Assembly: GCA_963693305.1 (NCBI GenBank)
Contig: OY855906.1
Coordinates: 25,242,289-25,306,288, forward strand
DNA: 64,000 bases
Direction: 5' to 3'
From: Meandrina meandrites
Taxonomy: Eukaryota; Cnidaria; Anthozoa; Scleractinia; Meandrinidae
Position 1 is the first letter of the stretch. The number at the start of each line of letters is the position of its first letter. Of the stretch, positions 31,047 through 38,689 are shown in pieces. A program made the translations under genes and the position numbers. The notes under the pieces were generated by a model, which worked only from the letters and a program-made list of their open reading frames with translations, did no database searches and was not told the DNA's origin.

Positions 31047-31504
31047 TGTGTAAAATAATCCTTCACCACAGCCTCGTTGGCGCGCGTATTTTCAGAAAAC
31101 ATTCTCAAAATATCTCGAAACGACCGCCCTTTGTTACGTTCGTTCAGGAAAAGCAGACAGTAGTAGCCGCAGCGCACGCTGAATTCCCACTGAAGCTGGT
31201 TGTCATTCCGAAGAAAGGTCTGTTTGCCCTCAAGAATCAACTCAATTTCCCATTCTGCGGGCGGAGGTAAACCGAAAGAGTCAAAGTACTCCCGTCCACC
31301 CCAGCAGCAAACCCAATGGGTGCCTGGCCCTCCAAGATCATCCATGTTGATTATACAAGGGGAGTGGTTTTTCACGTGGATCTCGTCTCTCGCAAATATG
31401 CCTTTGATGGGGATTTTCAAGTATTGGCACCACCGCCGCAAGTCAAAATCGGTTAAGGGGACATCAACGAAGGTAGGCTTTTTTTTGGTCGCCCCAAGAA
31501 CCAA
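31028..31504 (-). CDS. pro: Adenain-like cysteine protease (virion maturation)
   Basis: 158 residues, close to the usual length of this family. Catalytic residues in order: GTHWVCCW (H63), EYFDSFG (D75), NQLQ (Q105 as oxyanion residue) and VRCGYYC (nucleophile C112, seven residues after Q105 as in adenovirus protease). The early LRRWCQYLKIPIKGIFARDE is also typical of this family. It presumably cleaves capsid and core precursors in assembling particles. The start overlaps the end of the upstream gene (31464..31838) by 41 bp and has no TATA-type motif of its own, so the two are probably expressed from one transcript. The stop lies inside the palindrome at 31014. Confidence 0.9.
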   Translation of the reverse strand: MVLGATKKKPTFVDVPLTDFDLRRWCQYLKIPIKGIFARDEIHVKNHSPCIINMDDLGGPGTHWVCCWGGREYFDSFGLPPPAEWEIELILEGKQTFLRNDNQLQWEFSVRCGYYCLLFLNERNKGRSFRDILRMFSENTRANEAVVKDYFTQWGISN

Positions 31505-31838
31505 TAAATGGTGGAGGACGCCGGAAATATGGAGGAGGGTTGATGCGCATTCCCTTTCCTCCTGTTGGGGGTTTTACCCGCATGCCGGCCCCACTCGCCA
31601 TCTTGCGCACATGTCTGATTTGTGTCTTGCTCATGTCTATGTCCACGCCCGTTTTGTTTTTGATAGCGCGCTGTATTTTTTTGATCTGCCTGGCGGTCAA
31701 GTGCAAAGTGTCGCTGCCCCCGGTTATGGCCTCGTTTTTAAATCTGAGCGTAACTGCTTCTCCTGGCCCAAAGGCCCGCGCGAGGCTTACTTTTTGCCCG
31801 TCTGAAAGTGAAATCTTGTGCGGATAGTAAGTCGTCAT
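31464..31838 (-). CDS. Small basic Polinton protein (core-like)
   Basis: 124 residues. An N-terminal beta-like part (ISLSDGQKVSLARAF, EAVTLRFKNEAI) precedes LHLTARQIKKIQRAIKNKTG, then VDIDMSKTQIRHVRKMASGA, and a Gly/Pro/Arg-rich C terminus (GMRVKPPTGGKGMRINPPP). The order LTxxQ...KI...A...G-G-V-x-I-x-(M/L)-S is a recurrent theme of cnidarian Polinton proteins as I recall them; no enzymatic motif is seen. The net positive charge suggests a DNA-binding core component. It precedes the protease and overlaps it. A GTATAAAG motif sits directly before the ATG. Confidence 0.75.
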   Translation of the reverse strand: MTTYYPHKISLSDGQKVSLARAFGPGEAVTLRFKNEAITGGSDTLHLTARQIKKIQRAIKNKTGVDIDMSKTQIRHVRKMASGAGMRVKPPTGGKGMRINPPPYFRRPPPFIGSWGDQKKAYLR

Positions 31839-31871
31839 CTTTATACTTATTTCAAAAAATTATTTTACACA

Positions 31872-31886
31872 GTGGGGGTACCCCAC
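31872..31886. repeat. Short GTGGGGGTACCCCAC palindrome, intergenic
   Basis: Perfect 15-bp palindrome followed by ACCCCCAGG, lacking the GCAACT core. It lies between the MCP stop and the next gene's start. Confidence 0.65.
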
Positions 31887-31899
31887 ACCCCCAGGAGTT

Positions 31900-33159
31900 T
31901 TACACCATCACCAGCTCATTACCCACCTGCCTGAGAACAAGTTCGGACTCGTACAAAATTCCTGCATAAATGGTGTAGTCTTGCGCGTTGGCCGCCTCGT
32001 TGAGCCTGTAGTGGAAAACCATCTGCTTCGGGTCGTTGGTCATGTTATCCTTGTTTTCGCGTAAGTCAAAATAGACTATTGGGTACAGCGTCTCGAAGTT
32101 GTTGGGCTGAAGCTGCACACCGGTGTTGTAGTCGTTTTTGCGGTACCGGTAGTTCATTAAGTCATTAAGAATGCGCAGTTTGAAGTTTTCGTCGTAGTCC
32201 AGCTCCGGATAGTACTGCGAAGAGCCGTACTGCAGCCGGCAGGTCGCCAGCTTGGCTGAATTGTCTCCGTCAATGTCAAAGGTGTCAAAGAAGTAGGGGT
32301 TTTGAGTCAAGGCGTTCTTCTTCCTTGACTGTTGAATGAAAATGAAAACATGTTTTGCGTCTTTTAGACCAGGATTTATCTGCCACGAACCGAAAGCGTC
32401 ACGCCGACTGGGGCTGGGCTGGATCATTTCATTCAGGTACGTCCATTTCTGAGGTTTCAAAAAGTTTTCGTTTGCGAGCTTCTGTCCTTCGCTGGTAAAA
32501 CGCAGCATTGGAACCCACAGCTCAAGGTTTCTCACTACTACCCTACGATCTGTGCCATCGTTTTGCCAAATCAGCTCTGCATCCGGTTCAATTTCAAACT
32601 CCAGCTGCATGGGGGGGAGAAGCTTGTCACTCAGCTCCTCGAAGAATGAGTACCTGTTAAGCGGTATGAGGGTTTCAACCGTGAGGCCGGCGTGGGCAAG
32701 CAAGCCCCTTTGTCTGATTCCTTGGTTAGTGGCAGCGACGGCCGTTACATTGCTATTATCCGTGTCCAGATACCAAAACTGGTTTTTCGCCGCGCTCCTC
32801 GCAAAGTCATCAGAAAAATCCAACAAGTTTTTGATGAATATTAACTTGTGAATGTTTTCTACGTTGTAAATGTTTTTGCCCGATGATTTTACCACAAGTT
32901 TGTTTATCAGTGAAAATGAGCCGTTAATGGGCGCTGACCGGACGTCCCCTGCAACTGCTGCGCCATCCGCGGTTGCCTCGAAAGTGAAATCAGCCCGGAA
33001 GTAGGCGTTATACCAGTCAAACCAGTTGTCTCGGTCGGTGAGTGTGAATTTATAGTTTGTTTTTACCTGGTGCTGATTGTTACCCGGGATAGTGATCGGT
33101 TTGTCTAACCCGATACGAACATACTCTGTTTTTTCCAAATGCCTGTGGCTTCTGAACAT
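31900..33159 (-). CDS. mcp: Major capsid protein (double jelly-roll, hexon-like)
   Basis: 419 residues, the largest of the minus-strand virion cluster. Features that fit Polinton capsid proteins: an N-terminal part ending KPITIPGNNQHQVKTNYKF; LINKLVVKSSGKNIY; IKNLLDFSDDFARS with AKNQFWYLDTD; the conserved-looking RYSFFEELSDKLLPPMQLEF followed by LIWQND; then WVPMLRF and a Tyr-rich second half with YRYRKNDYNTG. The sequence is beta-rich without membrane spans. It would form the pseudo-hexameric capsomer. The assignment rests on recognition of this sequence type and on position next to protease, penton and core genes; no fold can be computed here. The start follows GATATATAGG 10 bp upstream. 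Confidence 0.85.
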   Translation of the reverse strand: MFRSHRHLEKTEYVRIGLDKPITIPGNNQHQVKTNYKFTLTDRDNWFDWYNAYFRADFTFEATADGAAVAGDVRSAPINGSFSLINKLVVKSSGKNIYNVENIHKLIFIKNLLDFSDDFARSAAKNQFWYLDTDNSNVTAVAATNQGIRQRGLLAHAGLTVETLIPLNRYSFFEELSDKLLPPMQLEFEIEPDAELIWQNDGTDRRVVVRNLELWVPMLRFTSEGQKLANENFLKPQKWTYLNEMIQPSPSRRDAFGSWQINPGLKDAKHVFIFIQQSRKKNALTQNPYFFDTFDIDGDNSAKLATCRLQYGSSQYYPELDYDENFKLRILNDLMNYRYRKNDYNTGVQLQPNNFETLYPIVYFDLRENKDNMTNDPKQMVFHYRLNEAANAQDYTIYAGILYESELVLRQVGNELVMV

Positions 33160-33168
33160 CTTGCGTCC

Positions 33169-33176
33169 TATATATC
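33169..33176 (-). promoter_or_regulatory. TATATA motif before the MCP gene
   Basis: AGATATATAGG on the minus strand, about 10 bp before the ATG at 33159. Confidence 0.5.
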
Positions 33177-33192
33177 TTTTAAAAAAATTATT

Positions 33193-33675
33193 TTAATTTT
33201 CCGCCAAATATTGATTTACTTTCAACTTTGCAGCCCGACCCGCGTTTAAAATCTGGTTCAACTTTTTCCGCGAATCTCCGCTGAGTTTAGTTTTAGGTAC
33301 TACCCCACTTTGCATCTTCTTCAGTTTTTGCCGCGACTCGGTACTAAGTGAGGTCGCCTTTTTACTTCCCCGCTTACCCTGGGGTGTGGAATTGGCAACT
33401 TTGTTGCCGAGTGACTTAGTTGCTGATACCGCACTTCGCAAAACGGCTTGTATCTTGTCAGCCGCTTTTTCTTCTGCTTTTTCTGCAGCTTTTTTCAGCA
33501 TTTGCTTCGAGGCTTCATTTACAGCCTTCTTCAACGTCTGACGGGTGACCTTCTTTTTGAACCGCTTTCCTATATTCATCAGGGTGTCTCTAACAACCCC
33601 CGTACCTTTGTGTTTGTATCTATATGTTCCCTTCGGCGCGTCATAATATCTCGCCCACTCGCTCGGATGATTCAT
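33193..33675 (-). CDS. Lys/Arg/Ala-rich core protein
   Basis: 160 residues, strongly basic. The N terminus (EWARYYDAPKGTYRY) is followed by a long helical Lys/Ala/Glu part (KKAVNEASKQMLKKAAEKAE, then EKAADKIQAVL). After that come two related C-terminal blocks, LSTESRQKLKKMQSG and LSGDSRKKLNQILNAG. The composition resembles DNA-condensing or membrane-active core proteins of adeno-like viruses; this role is inference. The stretch at 33378-33430, coding for KSLGNKVANSTPQG, derives from copies of the element's palindrome. A GTATAATA motif precedes the ATG. Confidence 0.75.
   Translation of the reverse strand: MNHPSEWARYYDAPKGTYRYKHKGTGVVRDTLMNIGKRFKKKVTRQTLKKAVNEASKQMLKKAAEKAEEKAADKIQAVLRSAVSATKSLGNKVANSTPQGKRGSKKATSLSTESRQKLKKMQSGVVPKTKLSGDSRKKLNQILNAGRAAKLKVNQYLAEN
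33378..33430. repeat. Composite palindrome repeat inside the core-protein frame
   Basis: GGGGTGTGG, then GGCAACTTTGTTGCC, then GACTTAGTTGCTGATACC: two partial copies of the GCAACTNAGTTGC unit side by side, kept in frame. Confidence 0.7.
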
Positions 33676-33694
33676 TATTATACTTATGTGTAAA

Positions 33695-34474
33695 TTATTT
33701 TTCTTTTTCTTCTTCGATGATGATGCTTAAAGCCACGTCTTGGTCATTCAGATCTATAATGTTGTTGCGCCCATCAGTGATTTTGATATTTATGCTATTG
33801 ATTCTGTTTTTGTTCACCGGGTGCCACAGGAGGCGGCGCGGCTCTTTTGAAAAGGGGTAGCTGACTGAGAGTTCAGCGGTTGAAAAAGAGAACATAACAT
33901 CACCCCCGATGTTGTCCACGGCCCTTGTAATGAGGTCACAATGGATGTAGATCCAGTCGACGCCTCTTGTTATATTTGGCACGCGGTCGCTCCTATTGTT
34001 CGCTCCGTCTATTGTTTTCTTGTCAAAACCCAGCAGCGCGCCGAATTCTCCTTCGCTTAGGTCAAGCTCGTAGCCGTCCTGCAACAAAATGACCGCCCGG
34101 TACGTTGTGCTGTGAAAATACAGCTGGACAATAAACTTGGATTTTTCATCCTTGGGATCCACTCTTCCGATTAGTGACTGAATGGTGGTGTTGAGGTCTT
34201 TGTAATTATACATTCCATCCGGAATTGTCACGGTTTTCCAGTTCTCTGTTTTTTTCCGCCATTTGAACTCGTTGTTGTTGTACCGTTTCGCGATGTTGTA
34301 CCACGAATATGACATGGATACCAGCTCATTTAACGACGCCTTGTACTTTTTGAAGGGCTCTAAAGCGATTGGTGGGTCAAAGTTAATTGTGAAGTCATGT
34401 GACTTGCTGTTGGTGTTTTTTTGTTTGGCCAGCTGCGAGTCGAGCAACAGGTTGAAATGAAAATGGGTTGACAT
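33695..34474 (-). CDS. Minor capsid protein / penton (single jelly-roll)
   Basis: 259 residues. The N terminus (STHFHFNLLLDSQLA; DFTINFDPPIAL) is followed by a run typical of Polinton minor capsid proteins: SMSYSWYNIAKRYNNN, TIPDGMYNYKDLNTTI, GALLGFDKKTI, DWIYIHCDLITRAVDN, the FSFSTAELSVSYPF strand, and a final LNDQDVALSIIIEEE. The DG-Y...L and IHCDL segments with a C-terminal beta stretch are the recognisable features. It would occupy the fivefold vertices. The assignment is by resemblance and context (between MCP and the ATPase). The start is preceded by ATTATATAAG 6 bp upstream. Confidence 0.8.
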   Translation of the reverse strand: MSTHFHFNLLLDSQLAKQKNTNSKSHDFTINFDPPIALEPFKKYKASLNELVSMSYSWYNIAKRYNNNEFKWRKKTENWKTVTIPDGMYNYKDLNTTIQSLIGRVDPKDEKSKFIVQLYFHSTTYRAVILLQDGYELDLSEGEFGALLGFDKKTIDGANNRSDRVPNITRGVDWIYIHCDLITRAVDNIGGDVMFSFSTAELSVSYPFSKEPRRLLWHPVNKNRINSINIKITDGRNNIIDLNDQDVALSIIIEEEKEK

Positions 34475-34479
34475 GTTGC

Positions 34480-34489
34480 TTATATAATA
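34480..34489 (-). promoter_or_regulatory. TATATAA motif before the penton gene
   Basis: ATATTATATAAGC on the minus strand, 5 bp before ATG. It overlaps the stop region of the upstream 62-aa gene. Confidence 0.5.
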
Positions 34490-34668
34490 TTACTCAAAAT
34501 TTTGTGGGCTTCTTTTTGTGTTATTTCCTTTAGCTTTACCAGCAACCCTAACATCTGCTGGACCTGTTTTTTCAGCTTCAGTGAAGTGTTGCCCGCCTGT
34601 ATAGACGCTAAGCTTAAGTGTAGCCTTTCAACCAAAGCGTTTGGATCAACACTTCCGCTTCCTTCCAT
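34480..34668 (-). CDS. Small helical Polinton protein (62 aa)
   Basis: 62 residues: a Gly/Ser start, then LVERLHLSLASIQAGNTSLK and VQQMLGLLVKLKEITQKEAH ending LSNII. An amphipathic helical protein without Cys. The form 'ASI-AGN' then 'LL-KLK-I-...AHK' recurs among small Polinton proteins in my recollection, but no function is known to me. It has no TATA-type motif of its own, lies 22 bp after the 34690 gene and overlaps the penton promoter, suggesting co-transcription with its upstream neighbour. Confidence 0.65.
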   Translation of the reverse strand: MEGSGSVDPNALVERLHLSLASIQAGNTSLKLKKQVQQMLGLLVKLKEITQKEAHKILSNII

Positions 34669-34689
34669 TTCCTTTTCTCTTTCGGGTTC

Positions 34690-35397
34690 CTATTCCCAGT
34701 CGGGTTCATCCTGGGGTATCAGCAACTGAGTGTGGGGTAACCTTACTGAAGGCTGTTTATTCCCTTTTCTCCTGTCAAGAATTTCATCTCTTGCCTTTTT
34801 TATGTCTGCCAATGTGTAGCCGCGGAATTTTGATTTTGGGCTTTTTACAACATAGTCAGGATTGTCTTTATTTTTTGTTAACATGCTGCTCAGTGTCTGC
34901 AGGTCAACCGACTCTGATCCCTTGATACCCGGTTCTTGTGGTGGCCCCCATTTACTTGGTTTTTCCACTGGGCTTTCCGTTAATTCCATTTCTTCCTCTT
35001 CAGCCAAAGGTGGTAACGGTGTTGATGTAGGAGATGGTGGTGGTGATGATGTTGGTGTTGGTGGTGGTGATGATGTTGGTGTTGGTGTTGGTGTTGGTGA
35101 TGGTGTTGGTGTTGGTAGTGGAGTTTCCTCATCCGGATTAAAATCTTCGTCAAAGGGGTTGTTTAAATCAAACTCATCCATACCATAGTCTGGAACCTCT
35201 TCTTTCTCTTCTTTTGGTGCCGTCCCTACTTGGAGTTTGTCAAGCCGCGATGTGATAGGTTTGAACAAATCCTCACCTGATAGCTGGCCAAACTCTTTAT
35301 CTATTTTGTTATTTTTTATTGCCGCGAGAATGCTGTCGTTCTGCTGCTCAACTTCAGCCTTTTCGCTGACAAGTTTTCGCCACTTCTTCATGGACAT
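34690..35397 (-). CDS. Acidic Pro/Thr/Ser-rich Polinton protein
   Basis: 235 residues. An N-terminal coiled part (MSMKKWRKLVSEKAEVEQQN) precedes an acidic stretch (DEFDLNNPFDEDFNPDEE). A low-complexity (TP/SP)n run from about 92 to 130 follows, then an EEEEMELTESP segment and a C-terminal helix FRGYTLADIKKARDEIL. The repeat region is a GGT/GTT-type trinucleotide expansion on the plus strand and probably varies in length between copies. A role in assembly or scaffolding is a guess. The C-terminal residues VRLPHTQLLIPQDE are encoded by a truncated palindrome copy (34713-34743). Divergent from the ATPase, sharing TATATATAA in a 28-bp gap. Confidence 0.75.
   Translation of the reverse strand: MSMKKWRKLVSEKAEVEQQNDSILAAIKNNKIDKEFGQLSGEDLFKPITSRLDKLQVGTAPKEEKEEVPDYGMDEFDLNNPFDEDFNPDEETPLPTPTPSPTPTPTPTSSPPPTPTSSPPPSPTSTPLPPLAEEEEMELTESPVEKPSKWGPPQEPGIKGSESVDLQTLSSMLTKNKDNPDYVVKSPKSKFRGYTLADIKKARDEILDRRKGNKQPSVRLPHTQLLIPQDEPDWE
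34713..34743. repeat. Truncated palindrome copy at a C terminus
   Basis: GGGGTATCAGCAACTGAG joined to TGTGGGGTAACC: left half of the GCAACT unit, with the right half lost. It lies in frame near the stop. Confidence 0.65.
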
Positions 35398-35407
35398 ATT
35401 TTTGCCG

Positions 35408-35416
35408 TATATATAA
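35408..35416. promoter_or_regulatory. Shared TATATATAA motif for a divergent gene pair
   Basis: Self-complementary in its core, 11 bp from the minus-strand ATG (35397) and 9 bp from the plus-strand ATG (35426). Both genes therefore start within 28 bp of each other. Confidence 0.6.
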
Positions 35417-35425
35417 CAGAAAAAA

Positions 35426-36058
35426 ATGAAAATTCCAAATTACGACCCCAGTTTGACTACAAAAAGTAATTACAAGCAAGGCCACCCTTGTATGCCAGCA
35501 AATACCTTTCGGATGCTTATTTGCGGGCCGAGCAACTCTGGTAAAACAAATATTCTCATGCATATGCTTTACAGGCTGTTGGTCTACGACAAAATTTACC
35601 TTTGCACAAAGAACCTACATCAAGACAAGTACCAATATATGATTGATGATTTCGATAAAAGAGTCAATCCTGCGGCTGGGTATAATGTTATTGAAGGCGC
35701 CAACGATGTTATTCCTCTTGAGATGCTGCCCACTGACAACCAAAAAATTGTAATCTTCGATGATATGGTTTGTGAAAAAAACCAAAACGACATTATCGAT
35801 TATTTTATGAACGGGCGGCAGCGCAATTGCAGCGTCATTTATCTTTCTCAAAGCTACTTCAAGACCCCCAAAAACATCCGAGATAATTGCACCCACTTTT
35901 GCATTTTCAACTTTCTTCCCAGAGAAAATAACCGTATTGCTGATGAATTGGGAATTGACAGAGAGCTGCTTGAAAGGGCTACCGATGCTAAATATTCTTT
36001 TTTATACTACGACAAACCAAAAAAAACCACACTCAAAAATTTTGATGAAAATATATAG
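35426..36058 (+). CDS. DNA-packaging ATPase (A32/FtsK-HerA type)
   Basis: 210 residues, a typical length for Polinton ATPases. Walker A is GPSNSGKT (34-41). Walker B is KIVIFDDM (107-114) with the double Asp. SVIYLSQSYF (136-145) is the motif III/sensor strand found in A32-like packaging ATPases. Later NRIADELGID and ATDAKYSFLYY complete the family pattern. It would pump element DNA into capsids. The start follows TATATATAA by 9 bp. The fibre gene begins two bases after its stop, and the fibre's own TATATAG motif overlaps this stop codon. Confidence 0.93.
   Translation: MKIPNYDPSLTTKSNYKQGHPCMPANTFRMLICGPSNSGKTNILMHMLYRLLVYDKIYLCTKNLHQDKYQYMIDDFDKRVNPAAGYNVIEGANDVIPLEMLPTDNQKIVIFDDMVCEKNQNDIIDYFMNGRQRNCSVIYLSQSYFKTPKNIRDNCTHFCIFNFLPRENNRIADELGIDRELLERATDAKYSFLYYDKPKKTTLKNFDENI
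36052..36057 (+). promoter_or_regulatory. TATATA motif overlapping the ATPase stop, before the fibre gene
   Basis: AAAATATATAGAG; the TAG is the ATPase stop codon and the fibre ATG follows 3-4 bp later. Confidence 0.5.
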
Positions 36059-36060
36059 AG

Positions 36061-37680
36061 ATGGGGTATCTTAACGGTGCGACGGGTGCGACTCAAACAC
36101 ATGAAGAGTCTACTTCAATCCGAGGGAAAACCGGCCCTGCCGGCCCTGCTGGTCCAACTGGCGCAACTGGACCCGCTGGCCCTAAAGGTGAAAAAGGTGA
36201 TAAGGGCAATACTGGCCCGCAAGGACCTAAAGGAGATAAAGGCAATGTTGGGGAAAAAGGATTAAAGGGTGAAACGGGCTCACAGGGGCCACCCGGACCT
36301 GCTGGCCCTGCGGGAGCAACGGGACCTACGGGGCCTACGGGGGCTACAGGACCTGCGGGGCCTACTGGAGCAACTGGACCTGCGGGCTCGAAAGGAGCTA
36401 TGGGGGATAAAGGTGAAAAAGGGGAAAAGGGTGATAGTGGGGATATGTCATCAGCTAGCGTTACTGGTGACATTGTCATGAACGACCATGCAATCAAACA
36501 GCTCGCAAATCCTGTCGGCGATCAAGATGCTGTCAATCTCACTTCAATGAAAAAATATGTGGGCTCCTCTGCAATTACAACTGGGCACGCCCATAAAAAG
36601 AATGACTTAGGTTTTTTAACCCAAAGGGTTGGTGTTTCAGCTGTAAACAATATTTCTTCTGTTACAGTTAAAGACTTTACATCCAACCTTCACAGTGTCA
36701 ATAAAAAGGCTTACACTTTTAACATTATAAAAACAAGTAACAATTCTTTCAACTCGCGTTTGGCGTTGAATAAAACACCTCTAAAAGAAGGAGAGTACAC
36801 TATATGTGTTGAGTTCTTTTACCCTAAAAACAAAAACGATCAAAACTGGTTTCTTAACCCTTTAAACAAGTTGGCCTCCAGTACTATTACCTACCACACC
36901 AAACGCTTTGCCACCCATAACCCTCCGTATATAAGGATCATTTTTAATACTTACAAATTAAAAGATAAGAATGACGACACTATCTATTTTGACATTTTAA
37001 ATCCGGGTTATGATGGTTCAGCACCTAGTGAAAAGGCCGCTTTAATCATTTACGGTGTAAAGGGGTATCAATCAGATATAGACGGAATTATTTACGATGA
37101 TGTTTTCTTTCTCGCTTCCGACGGTGATTTTACTCTACAAACAAATTTAGATATGAACTTTTTTCAAATAAAAAATTATGATCCAGGCTTCGCAACAGAC
37201 AACGATACAATCAAATTACAAAAAGATTTAGATCTAAACGGTTATGCGATAAAAAATATCAGACCAAGAATAGTAATACCTGGAGACTGGAAATCAGATG
37301 AAAATAAAGTAGGTAATAGAACTTATGTTAAATTCGGTAATTCCATTGCTGTAATGTCGCCATTTCCTTGCTTAATTGAGGGTGTCTCAGCTTTAATTAT
37401 CGAAAAAAAGGATCCCTCTCAACCTTATGACAGAATAGGTTTTGTTTTTAGAAGACCTGGCACTTTGTTAGATGAGGCTCCCTTTATAAGCGTACGTAAT
37501 GCTAATGGTTTAAGATACCAATATACGGAGGCTAGTATTGGCGGTGATTTTATAAGATTAGATCCGGGACAATATTTTATGGTTTATTTATCTCATCACG
37601 ACGACCCAATTATAACCCCACCTAATTCAAAACATGTATTAGTAAGTTTAATTTTAATAGACGATTTTTCTTTTAGGTAG
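36061..37680 (+). CDS. Collagen-like fibre protein
   Basis: 539 residues. After a 21-residue head, residues 22-129 form about 36 unbroken Gly-X-Y triplets rich in GPA, GAT, GEK and GDK. This predicts a trimeric collagen stalk. It is followed by GDIVMNDHAIKQLANPVGDQ and DAVNLTSMKKYV, and later by NLDMNFFQIKNYDPG and DLDLNGYAIKNIRP. These short 'D-x-N-x-x-x-I-K-N' units are like the trimerisation and spacer units of phage and virus tail fibres. The C-terminal 170 residues are beta-rich, ending VLVSLILIDDFSFR, and probably form the receptor-binding head. The protein is inferred to project from the vertices. It is paired in strand and spacing with the ATPase. Confidence 0.85.
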   Translation: MGYLNGATGATQTHEESTSIRGKTGPAGPAGPTGATGPAGPKGEKGDKGNTGPQGPKGDKGNVGEKGLKGETGSQGPPGPAGPAGATGPTGPTGATGPAGPTGATGPAGSKGAMGDKGEKGEKGDSGDMSSASVTGDIVMNDHAIKQLANPVGDQDAVNLTSMKKYVGSSAITTGHAHKKNDLGFLTQRVGVSAVNNISSVTVKDFTSNLHSVNKKAYTFNIIKTSNNSFNSRLALNKTPLKEGEYTICVEFFYPKNKNDQNWFLNPLNKLASSTITYHTKRFATHNPPYIRIIFNTYKLKDKNDDTIYFDILNPGYDGSAPSEKAALIIYGVKGYQSDIDGIIYDDVFFLASDGDFTLQTNLDMNFFQIKNYDPGFATDNDTIKLQKDLDLNGYAIKNIRPRIVIPGDWKSDENKVGNRTYVKFGNSIAVMSPFPCLIEGVSALIIEKKDPSQPYDRIGFVFRRPGTLLDEAPFISVRNANGLRYQYTEASIGGDFIRLDPGQYFMVYLSHHDDPIITPPNSKHVLVSLILIDDFSFR

Positions 37681-38020
37681 TAAGCCTAGTAAGTTTTGAT
37701 GTTCCTTTCTGCCCGCTTGGCTTGGTAATATATGTAAACAGCTCGAATTATAAAGCGCAGCTGTCAATCAATTCTTATTCTGTGGTTTACCTCCCACGCA
37801 AATCTTTTGTTTTTACATTCTTCAGTGCTAAAATTCTGTGGTTTAGCCTAAAAAAATTTCAGAGCAATCAAATCTATTGTTCTTTCGCTCCGCTCTGCTT
37901 ATTTTTAAAAAAAAAACAAATTAAGACCTGTCAGTTTTCTATTTAGACGTTAGTAAGATTATGTAAATACGCAAAGTTCAAGAACTTTCTTGAATATAAT
38001 TACACGGGAAGACACGCAAA
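37681..38020. other. Polinton non-coding stretch
   Basis: Untranslated-looking sequence after the fibre gene. A 74-residue frame at 37722 follows AATATATG but is Phe/Lys/Ser-rich low-quality sequence; I do not call it. Confidence 0.35.
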
Positions 38021-38146
38021 ATGATTTCACTATTTCATGCTCTTATGTATGTTATAAACGAAATTTCTACACCTGTTTGGCAAAACGAGGTCAGACAGAT
38101 AGCTCATCAAGTAGTGGAGGCTATGAGAGAGGCGGAAAAAAATTAA
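38021..38146 (+). CDS. Possible 41-aa small protein
   Basis: A short frame MISLFHALMYVINEISTPVW continuing VRQIAHQVVEAMREAEKN to a stop. A GAATATAATT tract lies 20-30 bp upstream, in line with other starts in this element. The amphipathic C-terminal helix is plausible, but length and lack of homology make it uncertain. Confidence 0.3.
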   Translation: MISLFHALMYVINEISTPVWQNEVRQIAHQVVEAMREAEKN

Positions 38147-38230
38147 ACAGTCTCGCTTGGTAAGTTAACTTCACTCAATATTGGGCTTGTGTAATATAAA
38201 TATTGGTTTCCGTTCTTCTTCTCAGAAATA

Positions 38231-38632
38231 TCACCAACCTACGTCGAAAGATTTCTTGAAACACTCATCATAATCATCTTCATCATAAATAGGATAGCCG
38301 AAATAGTGTCTGAATCCATTTCTAATACACAGATTACAGTGACCATTTCGCGAACATCTGCTTCTGTCACATTTATAACAGAACAAGACCCTTACAATTT
38401 GTTCATTGCGACCACAAAATGGAGCTTCATTGATTGCAGCATGAACTTCAGCCCAGCCAAGAGCTTTTCGCTGTCTGAGCTTCATTTTAATATATTCTTT
38501 GCGGATTTCTTTTCGAACCTCGTCCCACCCGAGCATTTTACGCTGCCAGAGTTTTATTTTAATATACTCCGTACAGATTTTTTCTCGAAGTTCTAGTGGA
38601 AGTGCTTTTATTAATTCCAATGTGTCTGCCAT
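38231..38632 (-). CDS. Cys-rich Polinton protein, paralogue 1
   Basis: 133 residues. It contains an internal duplication: EYIKIKLWQRKMLGWDEV followed 22 residues later by EYIKMKLRQRKALGWAEV. Then comes APFCGRNEQIVRVLFCYKC, a SRCSRNGHCNLCIRNG cysteine cluster able to bind zinc, and an acidic C terminus (YDEDDYDECF). The block LRQRK-LGW-(E/K)VH...PFC...(I/L)V(R/K)V-FC is shared with the gene at 38690..39112, so the two are paralogues. I do not recognise a wider family. A regulatory or host-interaction role near the element's end is only a guess. GTATAAAC precedes the ATG. Confidence 0.7.
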   Translation of the reverse strand: MADTLELIKALPLELREKICTEYIKIKLWQRKMLGWDEVRKEIRKEYIKMKLRQRKALGWAEVHAAINEAPFCGRNEQIVRVLFCYKCDRSRCSRNGHCNLCIRNGFRHYFGYPIYDEDDYDECFKKSFDVGW

Positions 38633-38689
38633 GTTTATACACTTGTTGACGTGTTTCTCTAATTGCTTTGTAAAATTTTGAAAGATTTC

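Noticed and set aside
27382..34743. CRISPR-like array from the repeated palindrome
   Set aside because: Copies are irregularly spaced by kilobases, in both orientations, and within eukaryotic element genes.
34862..35188. Plus-strand Gly/Val/Asp repeat frame
   Set aside because: Antisense of the (TP/SP)n region of the acidic minus-strand protein.
36093..36497. Minus-strand frame rich in SPF/GPA repeats opposite the fibre gene
   Set aside because: Exact antisense shadow of the Gly-X-Y collagen repeat; Gly/Pro codons leave the complement free of stops.
37722..37946. 74-residue frame after the fibre gene
   Set aside because: Low-complexity Phe/Ser/Lys content and no sign of conservation, despite an ATATAT upstream.
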